A DNA stretch of 64,000 nt from assembly GCF_010435965.1 (NCBI RefSeq), contig NZ_JAAGAA010000014.1:51917-115916 (forward strand), given 5' to 3'. A program made the position numbers and the translations under genes. Below the pieces are notes generated by a model that had not been told where the DNA came from, did not search any database, and worked only from the letters and a program-made list of their open reading frames with translations. Position 1 is the first letter of the stretch; each line of letters opens with the position of its first letter. This stretch comes from Crenobacter caeni. GTDB lineage: Bacteria > Pseudomonadota > Gammaproteobacteria > Burkholderiales > Chromobacteriaceae. Below are positions 51,426 to 61,148 of this stretch, in pieces.

Positions 51426-52675
51426 CGCAAGCATCCTTGCAGGTGGGCGAGCCTCGCGCTCGCGCCGGGGTGTGAGTCGTAGAACGCCGAATAGATCGGG
51501 TCCGGCGTCAGGGTGGACGCGTTGTCGCGGTAGAGCTTCACCAGCGCGCGGGCGAGCGCCGCGCCGTCGCTCACCCGCGCGGCGAAGGCGTCGGCCTCGT
51601 ATTCGTGGCGGCGCGACAGGTAGCTCGTGAGCGGCGTCAGCCAGTACAGCAGCACCGGCAGCACCAGCGAGAACAGCAACAGCGCGGTGGCATTGGTGGC
51701 GCTGGACGCGGCAACGCCGAGCGCCTGGTAGAACAGCGACTCGCGCGCGAGAAATCCCAACAGCGCAAACAGCGCGAGCGACGCGACCAGCGTGGTGACG
51801 ACGCGCTTACGGATATGGTGGAGCCGGTAGTGGCCTAGCTCATGCGCGAGCACGGCCTCGATTTCGTCAGGCTCGAGCGCCGAGAGCAGGGTGTCGAAGA
51901 ACACGATGCGCCGCGCCTTGCCAAAACCCGTGAAGTAGGCGTTGCCGTGGCCGGAGCGGCGCGAGCCGTCCATCACCAGTACCGAGCGCGCGGCAAAACC
52001 GGCGCGTTCGAGCAAGGCGCCGATGCGCGCTTCAAGCGCGGGGTCGGTCAGCGGCGTGAAGCGGTTGAACAGAGGGGCGATCACGAGCGGGTAGAGCACC
52101 AGCATGGAAAGCGAAAACAGCGCCCACGCCCCCCACGCCCACAGCCACCACAGCTCGCCCGCCGCCTGCATCAGCCACAGCGCCAGCGCGGCAAGCGGCA
52201 GCAATAGCACCGCTGCCACCAGCGCGTGGCGCACCAGGTCGGCCACAAACAGCCCGGGGGTGACGCGGTTGAAACCGAAGCGCGCCTCGACGCCGAAGGT
52301 CGACGCGAGCGTCAGCGGCAGCGAGACCAGCGCGCCCGCGGCGCCGGCGAGTGCGATGGTCAGCACGCCACCGGCGATGCCGTCGCCGGCAAGGTCGCTT
52401 GCGATGCGCTGGGCGTAGGCGATGCCGCCGCCTAACGTCAGCACGAACAGCCAGCCGGTGTCGACGATGGCGCCAACAAGCGCGAGGCGCATGCGCGCCG
52501 CGGTGTAGTCGGCGGCCTTCTGGTGGGCGTCAAGCGGGATGGCCTCGGCGAACGCGGCCGGCACCGTGTCCCGGTGCGCGCGCACATGCGCGATCTGGCG
52601 CGCACCGAGCACGAGGCGGGCGGCGAGTGTCGCGAGCGCGCAGGCGATGAACAGCAGGGTGAGGGAGGCGGTCAT
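51422..52675 (-). CDS. M48 family membrane metalloprotease (Ste24-like)
   Basis: This 417-aa protein has about seven helices, with the zinc motif [11 protein letters not shown] near residue 275 and the third ligand Glu in HEYEADAFA near 350. [17 protein letters not shown] near 135 is typical of CAAX prenyl protease 1/Ste24 relatives. It cleaves membrane proteins or peptides in the inner membrane. The frame extends to 53113, but that part runs antisense to orn; the family start is the ATG at 52675. Confidence 0.92.
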   Translation of the reverse strand: MTASLTLLFIACALATLAARLVLGARQIAHVRAHRDTVPAAFAEAIPLDAHQKAADYTAARMRLALVGAIVDTGWLFVLTLGGGIAYAQRIASDLAGDGIAGGVLTIALAGAAGALVSLPLTLASTFGVEARFGFNRVTPGLFVADLVRHALVAAVLLLPLAALALWLMQAAGELWWLWAWGAWALFSLSMLVLYPLVIAPLFNRFTPLTDPALEARIGALLERAGFAARSVLVMDGSRRSGHGNAYFTGFGKARRIVFFDTLLSALEPDEIEAVLAHELGHYRLHHIRKRVVTTLVASLALFALLGFLARESLFYQALGVAASSATNATALLLFSLVLPVLLYWLTPLTSYLSRRHEYEADAFAARVSDGAALARALVKLYRDNASTLTPDPIYSAFYDSHPGASARLAHLQGCLR

Positions 52676-52748
52676 GGTCGTTTGCCGAAGCGGCGGTGAT
52701 CGCGGAAAATGGCGGATTGCACAGGCAGCATCAAAAAGGCGACCAAGT

Positions 52749-53294
52749 ATGGCACAAGACGCGAACAAGCTCATCTGGCTGGATATGGAAATGACCGGCC
52801 TCGACCCGCAGAACGACCGCATCATCGAGGTGGCGATGGTGGTCACCGACAACGATTTGAACGTGCTCGCGCAGAGCGAGGTGTACGCGGTGCACCAGGA
52901 TGACGCGGTGCTTGACGCGATGGACGAATGGAACACCCGCACCCACGGCAACAGCGGGCTGACCGCGCGCGTACGCGCGTCGACCCTGTCCGAGGCCGAC
53001 GTCGAGGTGGCGCTCATCGCCTTCATGGCCGAGCATGTGCCCGCGCGCACGAGCCCGATGTGCGGCAACTCGATCGGGCAGGACCGCCGCTTCATGGCGC
53101 GCTGGATGCCCAAGCTCGAGGCCTACTTCCACTACCGCAACCTCGACGTGTCGACGGTGAAGGAGCTGTGCAAGCGCTGGCAGCCCGACGTCGCCAAGGG
53201 CGTCGTCAAGAAGGGCGCGCACACCGCACTGGCCGACATCCTCGAGTCGATCGACGAGCTGCGCTACTACCGGGCCAACTTCTTCCGCGGCTGA
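52749..53294 (+). CDS. orn: Oligoribonuclease Orn
   Basis: This 181-aa 3'-5' exoribonuclease degrades diribonucleotides, including pGpG from cyclic di-GMP. The DEDDh residues appear in [23 protein letters not shown], and the His-Asp pair near [28 protein letters not shown] is the standard start. It diverges from the M48 gene, 73 bases away. Confidence 0.97.
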   Translation: MAQDANKLIWLDMEMTGLDPQNDRIIEVAMVVTDNDLNVLAQSEVYAVHQDDAVLDAMDEWNTRTHGNSGLTARVRASTLSEADVEVALIAFMAEHVPARTSPMCGNSIGQDRRFMARWMPKLEAYFHYRNLDVSTVKELCKRWQPDVAKGVVKKGAHTALADILESIDELRYYRANFFRG

Positions 53295-53313
53295 TTGCCT
53301 CTCCTCGGCCGGC

Positions 53314-53340
53314 AGGGCGCGTCGCGCCCTTTTATTATTG
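53314..53340 (+). terminator. Intrinsic terminator after orn
   Basis: AGGGCGCG and CGCGCCCT form a stem, followed by TTTATTATT. It lies 20 bases past the stop. Confidence 0.75.
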
Positions 53341-53375
53341 GGTTAATGACCAACGCAAACTTTTTGGCATGAATA

Positions 53376-55025
53376 ATGGCGACCCTACGTTTTAACGACA
53401 TCAACGCGTCGCAGGTGTGGGCGCGGCTGCACCAGCACCAACGCTCAACCCGGCATGTGCACATGCGCGAGTTGTTCGACGCCGACCCTGGGCGCTTCGA
53501 GCGCTTCTCGTTGCGGCTGGACGGCGTGCTGCTCGACTACTCGAAGAACCGCATCACCGACCGCACGCTGGAGTTGCTGTTCGAGCTCGCCGACGTCGCC
53601 GACCTCAAGGGGCAGATGGACGCGATGCGCCGTGGCGAGCGCATCAACGTGAGTGAAAACCGCGCGGTGCTGCACACCGCGCTGCGCCTGCCTACTGGTG
53701 CGCATCTGGTGGTCGACGGCGCCGACGTGGTGCCCGAGGTGCACGCGACGCTTGAGAGGATGGCGCGTTTCTCGCAGGCGGTACGTGCGGGCGTGTGGCG
53801 CGGCCACGCAGGGCAAAAGATCACCGACGTGGTGAACCTCGGCATCGGCGGCTCGGACCTGGGGCCCTTGGTCGCCTGCGAGGCGCTCGCGCCCTGGCAC
53901 GACGGCCCGCGCGTGCATTACGTCTCCAACGTCGACCCGGCGCACCTCGCGCGCACGCTCGAACATCTGGATGCGGGCAGCACGCTCTTCATCGTCTGCT
54001 CCAAGTCGTTCACCACGCCGGAGACCCTGCTCAACGCACACGCCGCACGCCGCTGGTTTCTTGAGCACGCGCCGCAGGACGCGATCGGGCGCCATTTTGT
54101 CGCGGTGTCGACCAATACCGACACGGCCGGTGCCTTCGGCATCCCGCCCGAGAACCTGTTCGGTTTCTGGGACTGGGTCGGCGGGCGTTATTCGCTGTGG
54201 TCGGCGGTCGGCCTGTCGCTGATGCTAGCAGTCGGTGAGGCGAACTTCCGCGAGCTGCTCGCCGGTGCGCACGCGATGGACACGCACTTCTTCGAGGCCC
54301 CGTTTACGCGCAACATGCCGGTGCTGATGGCGCTGATCGGCGTCTGGTACAACACCTTCTACGGCGCGCACACCCACGCGATCATGCCGTACGACCACGG
54401 CCTGCGCCGGCTGCCCGCGCATATCCAGCAGCTCGACATGGAGTCCAACGGCAAGCGGGTCGGCCGCTACGGCGAGCGTCTGGATTTCGACACCGGCCCG
54501 GTGATCTGGGGCGAGGAGGGCGTCAACAGCCAGCACGCGTTCTTCCAGTTGCTGCACCAGGGGACAAGGCTGGTGCCGAGCGACTTCATCGTGCCGATGC
54601 AAAGCCGCTACGACGACGCGCAGCACCGCGTGCTGGTCGCCAACGCGTTCGCGCAGACCGAGGCCTTGATGCGCGGCAAGACCGTCGCCGAGGCGATGGC
54701 CGAACTGTCCGGCGTCAGCGGCGAGGCGCTCGACATGCTCGCGCCGCAGAAGACCTTCCCCGGCAACCAGCCGTCGAACACGCTGGCACTCTCGGCTTTG
54801 ACGCCCAAGACGCTGGGCATGCTGCTTGCACTTTATGAACACAAGGTGTTCGTGCAGGGCGCGGTGTGGGGGCTCAATTCCTTCGACCAGTGGGGCGTCG
54901 AGTACGGCAAACAGCTCGCACGCGCGATCGCGCCCGAACTCGAGCAGGGCGCCAGCGTCGGTGCGCACGACAGCTCGACCCGCGGGCTGATCGGCTTTTA
55001 CCGGGAAAACCATGCACATCGATGA
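53376..55025 (+). CDS. pgi: Glucose-6-phosphate isomerase
   Basis: This 549-aa enzyme interconverts glucose-6-phosphate and fructose-6-phosphate. VVNLGIGGSDLGP near residue 150, the sugar-phosphate loop SKSFTTPET near 210, GGRYSLWSAVGL near 270 and the signature QLDMESNGKRVGRYG near 355 are intact. It overlaps pncC by 14 bases. Confidence 0.97.
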   Translation: MATLRFNDINASQVWARLHQHQRSTRHVHMRELFDADPGRFERFSLRLDGVLLDYSKNRITDRTLELLFELADVADLKGQMDAMRRGERINVSENRAVLHTALRLPTGAHLVVDGADVVPEVHATLERMARFSQAVRAGVWRGHAGQKITDVVNLGIGGSDLGPLVACEALAPWHDGPRVHYVSNVDPAHLARTLEHLDAGSTLFIVCSKSFTTPETLLNAHAARRWFLEHAPQDAIGRHFVAVSTNTDTAGAFGIPPENLFGFWDWVGGRYSLWSAVGLSLMLAVGEANFRELLAGAHAMDTHFFEAPFTRNMPVLMALIGVWYNTFYGAHTHAIMPYDHGLRRLPAHIQQLDMESNGKRVGRYGERLDFDTGPVIWGEEGVNSQHAFFQLLHQGTRLVPSDFIVPMQSRYDDAQHRVLVANAFAQTEALMRGKTVAEAMAELSGVSGEALDMLAPQKTFPGNQPSNTLALSALTPKTLGMLLALYEHKVFVQGAVWGLNSFDQWGVEYGKQLARAIAPELEQGASVGAHDSSTRGLIGFYRENHAHR

Positions 55026-55488
55026 GGTGGTACGGATAGGCGACGCGCTGCGCGCGCGCAAACAAACCGTCGCGCTCGCCGAGTCATGCACCGGCGGGCT
55101 GATCGCCGCCGCCCTGACCGACGTGGCGGGAAGCTCGGACTGGTTCGGCTGGGGCTTTGTCAGCTACGCCAACGCGGCCAAACAGGCAATGCTCGGCGTG
55201 CGCGCCGAGACGCTCGCCACCTTTGGTGCGGTCAGCCGCGAGACAGTGCTCGAGATGGCCGAAGGCGCGCGCCGCGTGGCGTCGGCCGACTGGGGTGTCG
55301 CGGTGTCCGGCATTGCCGGGCCTGGCGGCGGCAGCGCCGGCAAGCCGGTCGGCACCGTGTGGATCGCGGTGGCCGGCCCCGACGGCGGGCAGGCTTGCTG
55401 CCGCCTGTTTACCGGCGACCGCAAGGCAGTGCGCGCGCAGACGGTGTCGGCAGCGCTCGCACTGCTGGCCGCGCGGCTCGCCGTGTAG
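55012..55488 (+). CDS. pncC: Nicotinamide-nucleotide amidase (CinA C-terminal family)
   Basis: This 158-aa enzyme deamidates NMN in NAD recycling. AESCTGGLIAAALTDVAGSSDWFGWGFVSYAN is the standard motif, and GIAGPGGGSAGKPVGTVWIA closes the active site. It is the stand-alone amidase domain without the CinA N-terminal part. Confidence 0.95.
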   Translation: MHIDEVVRIGDALRARKQTVALAESCTGGLIAAALTDVAGSSDWFGWGFVSYANAAKQAMLGVRAETLATFGAVSRETVLEMAEGARRVASADWGVAVSGIAGPGGGSAGKPVGTVWIAVAGPDGGQACCRLFTGDRKAVRAQTVSAALALLAARLAV

Positions 55489-55493
55489 CGTAT

Positions 55494-57266
55494 TCAGGCG
55501 AAGTGCCAGCGCCCCTCGCCGGTGAGCTCGAGCTTGTGCGGGTGGTGGCGCTCCAGCGTGCTTCTGTGGCCGACGCTGACCAGCACCAAGTCCGGCAGCC
55601 GCGCGCGCACTAGCGCGTACATCGCGTGTTCCAGGCCTTCGTCCATCGCGCTGGTCGCCTCGTCGAGGAAGGCGGCGCGCGGTGCGGCCAGCAGCAGGCG
55701 GCCGAAGGCGAGGCGTTGCTGCTCGCCCAGCGACAGGATGCGCGACCAGTCACCGGCCTCGTCCAGACGCTCGCTCAAGTGCCCCAGTTGCACGTCGGCG
55801 AGCACCTGCGCCGCGCGCGCGTCGTCCGCCGGCGGGTGCGGGTAACACAGCGCCTCGCGCAGCGTGCCCAGCGGCAGGTAGGGCTTTTGCGACAGGAACA
55901 GCCGCTCGCCATCCGGGCGCCGGATGCGCCCCTCGCAGTACGGCCACAGCCCGGCGATCGCGCGCAGCAGCGTGGTCTTGCCGCTGCCCGAACGGCCGCG
56001 GATCAGTAGCGGTGCGCCCGGCTCCACGCTGAAGCTTGCGTCAGCGAGCAGCGGCCGCGCCTGCGGCGTGCGGATATTGAGGCCGGTCACATCGAGCGTG
56101 CGCCCGCCGTCTTCCAGCGTGGGCGAGGGCAGTGTGTCGGCCGCCTCGATCGCGTCGACAAAGCCGGTCAGACGGTCGAGCACCGCGCGGTAGCCTGCGA
56201 AGTCGTCGTACGCCTGGCGGAAGAACGACAGGTTGTCCTGCAGCTGGCCGAAGGCCTGCGCGGTCTGCACCATGTCGCCCAGCGTGATCTCCTTGGAGAA
56301 GAAGCGCTGCGCCTGGATGATGAAGGGGAACACCGCCGCGGTCTGGCTGACCACGAAGTTGAAGCCCTGGAACTTCAGCGACCTGAACACGATCGCCCAC
56401 GCGTTGCCGATGATGCCCGAGAAGCGCTCGCGCAGCTTGCCGCCCTCGACCGCCTCGCCGCGGTAGAAGGCGACGCTCTCGCCGTACTCGCGCAGGCGCA
56501 CCAGCGCGTAACGGTAGTCGGCGTTCAGCTGCTCGTTCAGGAAGTTCAGCCGGATCAGCGGCTTGCCGATCTTGAACGCGAACACGGTGGCGACGATCAC
56601 GTAGAGATAAACGACGAACACCATGCCGCGCGGGATCTCAAGCCCGAACAGCTCGAGCACGCCGGAGAGCCCCCACAGGATGATGGTGAACTCGATGGTC
56701 GACACCAAGGCGTCGATCACGCCCATCGACAGCGACAGCGACAGCGCGGCAAAGCTGGTGACGTCCTGTTGCAGACGCTGGTCGGGGTTGTCCGCCGGCG
56801 TTGCCAGATACTGGCTCTTGAAGTAGGCCTGCTTGTCGACCCAGCGCGAGAGCAGCCGCTCGTTCAGCCACTGCCGCCAGTGGATCACGAAAGACTGGTT
56901 CAGGTAGTAGCTGGTCAGTGCGCGCACCACGTGCACGCTAGCCAGGCCGGCGAAGCTCCACATCGACACCCAAAAGAGCCGCTCGTCGAGCTTTTGCAGC
57001 GAGGCGTACATCTGGTTGTACCACTGCGAGAACAGCACGCTCATGCGCACGCCAAACAGCGTGATCAGGAGGATGGCCAGCAGCGTGAGCACGGCGCGCG
57101 GGTTGCGCCGGATCGAGAAGTACTCGCCCGACAGCCGCCAGAACTGGCGGCCCCATACCGTGCTTTTCGCCAGCGCGTAGAGCACGGCGCCCGCGATGGC
57201 GGTGGTCAGCGTAAAGGCCTTGAGCAGCCACAGGCTGCTGTCGACGAGCTCCTGGCTCCAGTTCAT
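55494..57266 (-). CDS. SbmA/BacA-like ABC transporter, permease-ATPase fusion
   Basis: This 590-aa inner-membrane half transporter has six helices (about 10-330) of the SbmA/BacA type and a C-terminal ATPase. Walker A is [19 protein letters not shown] near 415, the signature region is LSLGEQQRLAFGRLLLA near 515, and Walker B is AAFLDEATSAMDE. The closest known relatives (YddA) have no settled substrate; others move peptides or cobalamin. It converges with pncC. Confidence 0.9.
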   Translation of the reverse strand: MNWSQELVDSSLWLLKAFTLTTAIAGAVLYALAKSTVWGRQFWRLSGEYFSIRRNPRAVLTLLAILLITLFGVRMSVLFSQWYNQMYASLQKLDERLFWVSMWSFAGLASVHVVRALTSYYLNQSFVIHWRQWLNERLLSRWVDKQAYFKSQYLATPADNPDQRLQQDVTSFAALSLSLSMGVIDALVSTIEFTIILWGLSGVLELFGLEIPRGMVFVVYLYVIVATVFAFKIGKPLIRLNFLNEQLNADYRYALVRLREYGESVAFYRGEAVEGGKLRERFSGIIGNAWAIVFRSLKFQGFNFVVSQTAAVFPFIIQAQRFFSKEITLGDMVQTAQAFGQLQDNLSFFRQAYDDFAGYRAVLDRLTGFVDAIEAADTLPSPTLEDGGRTLDVTGLNIRTPQARPLLADASFSVEPGAPLLIRGRSGSGKTTLLRAIAGLWPYCEGRIRRPDGERLFLSQKPYLPLGTLREALCYPHPPADDARAAQVLADVQLGHLSERLDEAGDWSRILSLGEQQRLAFGRLLLAAPRAAFLDEATSAMDEGLEHAMYALVRARLPDLVLVSVGHRSTLERHHPHKLELTGEGRWHFA

Positions 57267-57404
57267 GTCGTCCCCTGGTCTGCGGCGTGTGCCGGCGGAA
57301 GGCGTATCCTAGCCAAAAACCGGGCCGCCGGCATCTTGCCTGACAGTGAGACTGCCCTTTACACCCCGCAGCGGGCATGAAATGCTAGGGAAACGGTTCC
57401 CGGA

Positions 57405-58103
57405 ATGCAGATCGTGCTCGCTACCCTGTTGTTATTCGTCTCCAAGGTGCTGTTTGTCGCCGCCGCGCTGTTGCCGATCATGAACCCGCCGGGCATGGTG
57501 CCGGTGTTCCTCGCGCAGACCGCGCGCAACACGCCAGAGCAGCGCGTCTACCTGTCGCGGCGCATCGCGGTGTTCGCCTTCCTGCTGCTGCTGGGGTCGA
57601 TGTATATCGGCGGCTTCGTGCTGGAGATCTTCGGCGTGTCGCTGCCGGTGGTGCAGATCAGCGGTGGCATGCTGATCACGCTGGCCGCCTGGCGCATGCT
57701 GAACGACGAACCGGCCGAGGCCTCTCCGGCGTCGGGGCAACTGGGCGAACATATCAGCCGCGACGCGCTCAAGCAGAAGGCGTTCTACCCGCTGGCCTTC
57801 CCGCTGACGGTGGGGCCAGGCTCGGTGTCGGTCGCGATCACGCTGGGCGCGTCGTTCGCGCACACGGGGGAGGGCTGGATGCGCTACGTGCTCGCGCCAT
57901 TGGCGGCGATGGTCGCCGTCGCGCTGGTCAGCGTGTTCGTCTACCTCTGTTACCGGCACGGCGAGCGACTGCTGGCGCTGCTCGGCCAGACCGGCGCGGT
58001 GGTGTTCATGCGCCTGACCGCGTTCATCCTGCTCTGCCTCGGCGTGCAGATCATGTGGGACGGGGCGCGCGAGCTGCTGCTGCCGCTGCTGGCCGCGCGC
58101 TGA
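57405..58103 (+). CDS. MarC-family integral membrane protein
   Basis: This 232-aa protein of the MarC/UPF0056 family has six helices. LLPIMNPPGMVPVFLAQTA near residue 22 and PLAFPLTVGPGSVSVAITLGA near 130 are diagnostic. Its role is unknown despite the name. Its last 53 bases overlap the converging acpH gene. Confidence 0.93.
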   Translation: MQIVLATLLLFVSKVLFVAAALLPIMNPPGMVPVFLAQTARNTPEQRVYLSRRIAVFAFLLLLGSMYIGGFVLEIFGVSLPVVQISGGMLITLAAWRMLNDEPAEASPASGQLGEHISRDALKQKAFYPLAFPLTVGPGSVSVAITLGASFAHTGEGWMRYVLAPLAAMVAVALVSVFVYLCYRHGERLLALLGQTGAVVFMRLTAFILLCLGVQIMWDGARELLLPLLAAR

Positions 58104-58674
58104 ACGCGGCCGCTTCGGCGGCAAGCTGCGGGTAGAACGCGAAAAAATCCGCTTCCAGCGCCGCGTAGTTGGCGAGTAACTCACAGGCGCTGCCTGTGAG
58201 CGGGTTGCCGGCACGGGCGCGGTGGCGCGCGAACGCGTCGATCACCCGTGCGATGCCGTCCACTTCGCGGTAGGCGACCAGCCAGTCATCCGCGCGCATC
58301 AGCGGTGCGACTTGTGCGAGCCGAACCGGTAGCAGGGCCCGGTTGGCGTCGAGCGCGTGGTAGACGTCCTGCGCGAAGCGGCCGAGGTCCGGCGTGTACC
58401 AGCGGTCCCAGTGGCGGGCGAGGAAGTGGTCGTAGAAAAGGTCGATAAGCACGCCCGAGTAGCGGGCCCTGCGGGCGCTGATGCGCGCGCGGCTTTGCCT
58501 GTGCAGTGGGTGGGCGTCGGTGTAACGGTCGATATGCTGGTGCAGCGCGTAGCCGTCCAGGAAGGCGGGCGGCAGCGCGGAAAGCTCGGCCTTGCGGCAG
58601 AAGTCGCCCATCAGGTTGCCCAAGCGGACGGCCGTATCGTCCGGGGAGAGCGCCAGATGGGCGAGGTAATTCAT
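58051..58674 (-). CDS. acpH: Acyl carrier protein phosphodiesterase AcpH
   Basis: This 207-aa HD-like enzyme removes phosphopantetheine from ACP. MNYLAHLALSPDDTAVRLGNLMGDF is the family start, with HQHIDRYTDAHP near 45 and IDLFYDHFLARHWDRW near 75. It overlaps the GGDEF gene by four bases and marC by 53 on the opposite strand. Confidence 0.92.
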   Translation of the reverse strand: MNYLAHLALSPDDTAVRLGNLMGDFCRKAELSALPPAFLDGYALHQHIDRYTDAHPLHRQSRARISARRARYSGVLIDLFYDHFLARHWDRWYTPDLGRFAQDVYHALDANRALLPVRLAQVAPLMRADDWLVAYREVDGIARVIDAFARHRARAGNPLTGSACELLANYAALEADFFAFYPQLAAEAAAFSARPAAAAAARAPRPT

Positions 58675-60272
58675 GTCGCAAGCACCACGCGGTTGCGTCC
58701 CTGCGCCTTGGCCTTGTACAGCGCCTCGTCCGCGCGGCGGATCAGCGCGTCAAGCGACATGTCCTGCTGCCACAGCGCGACCCCCGCGCTCATCGACAGC
58801 GGCAGCGTGTTCTCGTCGAGCAGCAGCCCGCGCACGCTGATCCTTTCCAGCATGCGCTGTGCGGCGGCCAGCGCCTGGTGCGGGGCGGCGCCGGGCAGTA
58901 GCATCACGAACTCCTCGCCGCCGTAACGGCCGAACAGGTCGCCCTGGCGTGCGCCTTCCTGCAGCGTCCGGCTGATTTCCTGCAGTGCGAGATCGCCGAT
59001 GGCGTGCCCCCAGTTGTCGTTGATCTGTTTGAAGTGGTCGGCGTCGAACAGGACGAGGCAGGCGTCCTGGCCGTTGCCGGCGCACTGCTCGAGCGCCGCG
59101 CCGGCTTCCGCGCGGAAGTGGCGGCGGTTGTAGATGCCGGTGAGCGCGTCGAAGCGGGCGAGCCGCTCGGCTTCCTTTTGCAGCGCCTCGCGCCGCCGGA
59201 CTTCGGCTTCCAGCGCCTGGTTGCGCAACTGCGCCTGCTCCTTCTGCTGTTCGGCCAGCACCGTGCGGTGGCGGATTTCGAGGTAGCGGATGCGCAGCTC
59301 GGCGGTGTCGCTGCGCAGCGCCTCCTTGCGCTGGTGGTAGGCCTCGAACTTTTGCAGCGCTTCGCGGTAACGGCGCTGCCCCTTGAACAGGGTCGACAGC
59401 GCGTGACAGCACAGGTAGCCCAGCCGGCCGTCGCCTATCCTATCGGCCAGCGCGAGCGCCTGCTCCAGCTGCATCTGCGCCGTATCCAGCCTGCGGTGCC
59501 GGCTGTCGAGCCGGCCTAGGTGGTAGAGCGTCTGCGCCTCGTGGCGCTGCAGTTGCAGGCGGCGCGAGAGCGCGAGTGCCTCGACAAGGTGGGTGCGGCC
59601 GTCTCCGCCGCCGGCCTCGACCACCTGCGCGAGGGTGATCAGGTATTCGGACAGATAGTCCTCGTTGCCCAGCTCGCGCAGCAGCAGGATGCTTCGCTCT
59701 ATGCTCGCGCGCGCCGCCTCGACCTGCCCTTCGGCCAGCTCGGTGTTGGCGAGGCTGTCCAGCGCGAGCGACTCGACCATGCGGTCGCCCTGCGCGCGGG
59801 CGAGCGCCACGCACGCCTGTAGCTGTTCGCGCGCCTTGGCCTGCTCGCCGAGGAAGTGGTAGGTGAAGCCGAGGCTGTTGCGCAGGCGTGCCAGGTGGGC
59901 CGAGCCGCCGCGGTGTTCGACCTCGCGCAGGGCATCTAGGCAGATCGCCAGCGCGTCCGGGTACAGGCCCTGCAGGATATGGATGTTGGCGATCCTGCAC
60001 TGCACCAGCGTCTCGAGTTCGTGTTCGCCGGTCTTGACGGCCAGCTCCTTGGCGCGCACCAAGTCCTGCAGCGCGCTGTCGAAGTTGCCGATGATGGTCG
60101 CGAGCGCCCCCCGCTCGAGCAGCAGGCGGGCCAGTTGCGCACCGTCGTCGTCAGGCGTGCGTGCGAGCGCCTCTCCCAGCAGCGCGTGCGCGTGCAGCGG
60201 GTCGTGGCCGGCAATGTTGCGGGCCTCGTCTTGCAGTTGCCGTGCGGCGTGCGCGCGGGGGGCGTCGGGCAT
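58671..60272 (-). CDS. TPR-GGDEF diguanylate cyclase
   Basis: This 533-aa cytoplasmic protein has tetratricopeptide repeats (about 20-320), a charged coiled coil (about 325-375) and a GGDEF domain (about 380-530). The active site reads GRYGGEEF, a functional variant. The RxxD inhibitory site (RQGD) lies five residues before it. FDALTGIYNRRHFRAEAG and FDADHFKQINDNWGHAIGD are the standard landmarks. No membrane segment or clear ribosome site is seen. Confidence 0.92.
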   Translation of the reverse strand: MPDAPRAHAARQLQDEARNIAGHDPLHAHALLGEALARTPDDDGAQLARLLLERGALATIIGNFDSALQDLVRAKELAVKTGEHELETLVQCRIANIHILQGLYPDALAICLDALREVEHRGGSAHLARLRNSLGFTYHFLGEQAKAREQLQACVALARAQGDRMVESLALDSLANTELAEGQVEAARASIERSILLLRELGNEDYLSEYLITLAQVVEAGGGDGRTHLVEALALSRRLQLQRHEAQTLYHLGRLDSRHRRLDTAQMQLEQALALADRIGDGRLGYLCCHALSTLFKGQRRYREALQKFEAYHQRKEALRSDTAELRIRYLEIRHRTVLAEQQKEQAQLRNQALEAEVRRREALQKEAERLARFDALTGIYNRRHFRAEAGAALEQCAGNGQDACLVLFDADHFKQINDNWGHAIGDLALQEISRTLQEGARQGDLFGRYGGEEFVMLLPGAAPHQALAAAQRMLERISVRGLLLDENTLPLSMSAGVALWQQDMSLDALIRRADEALYKAKAQGRNRVVLAT

Positions 60273-60365
60273 GGTGTTGCGTGTATGTAGTATCTAAGTT
60301 GGAGGCATCGTTTATATAGTATATTGGCCGCCCGTTCAAATCCCGCTTGCCTTGAAGGAGTGCCG

Positions 60366-61043
60366 ATGTCCGAAACCGTCCGTCTGAGCCGTTATCTGGT
60401 CGAACAGGGGCTCGCCGCGTCTCGGCGGGACGCCGACGAGTCGATCGAGATGGGCCGGGTCTGCGTCGACGGCCAACTGGTCGACACCCTCGGCAGCCGC
60501 GTGGCGCCGGGGCAGCAGGTGACGCTGGTCGACGTGCCGTACACCCTGCCGCCGTCGCGCGTGACGATGCTGGCTAACGTGGCGGCCAGCGCCGATGCGG
60601 ACGCGGTGCTGGGCAAGGCAACGCGCAGCGCGCACGACAGGTGCAACTGGGCGTGGCTCTCCCGCTGCACGGGCCACTTGCAGGAGGCGGCGCCGCTGGC
60701 CGAGGGGGCCGAGGGCCTGCGCATCTGGACGCAGGACGCGCAGCTTGCGCGCCTGTTGTCCGACCCGTCGCGTTTCGAGCAGGAGTACCTGATCGACTTT
60801 AAAGAGGCGCCGGACGACGCGGCGCTTGAGCGCCTCGCGGCGTTGCCGTGCAAGGTGTCGCGCCAGGGCGAGTGCCGGATCCGCCTCTTGCTGCGCGAAC
60901 GCCCGCACGCGGCGCTGTCCGGTGCGCTCGCGGCGGCTTCGCTCGCGCCGCTCAGGGTCTTCAGGCAGCGGGTCGGCCGGGTGTCGCTCGTCCGGCTGGA
61001 AAACGGTTGCTGGCGCTACCTCGCGCCGGGCGAGCGTTTTTGA
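60366..61043 (+). CDS. S4-domain protein with degenerate pseudouridine synthase domain
   Basis: This 225-aa protein has an N-terminal S4 RNA-binding domain (VRLSRYLVEQGLAASRRDADE, GRVCVDGQLVDTLGSRVAPG). The rest resembles RsuA/RluF enzymes (EGLRIWTQDAQLARLLSDPSRFEQEYLIDF). Where those enzymes have RLDxxTEGL with the catalytic Asp, this one reads PLAEGAEGL, so the Asp is replaced by Ala. It may bind RNA without modifying it. AAGGAG precedes the ATG. Confidence 0.82.
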   Translation: MSETVRLSRYLVEQGLAASRRDADESIEMGRVCVDGQLVDTLGSRVAPGQQVTLVDVPYTLPPSRVTMLANVAASADADAVLGKATRSAHDRCNWAWLSRCTGHLQEAAPLAEGAEGLRIWTQDAQLARLLSDPSRFEQEYLIDFKEAPDDAALERLAALPCKVSRQGECRIRLLLRERPHAALSGALAAASLAPLRVFRQRVGRVSLVRLENGCWRYLAPGERF

Positions 61044-61148
61044 GCCGGGAGAGGGCGCAGAGGCCTGCGGGTGCTTTTATGACATGGTAAGATTTGGCCG
61101 TCGAAAAATATTACCTGCAGCAACCCTTATCCCTGGAGTTACCGTCTT

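Noticed and set aside
52676..53113. N-terminal extension of the M48 protease frame by about 146 codons
   Set aside because: The added part lies antisense to orn and lacks homology. The family start is at 52675.
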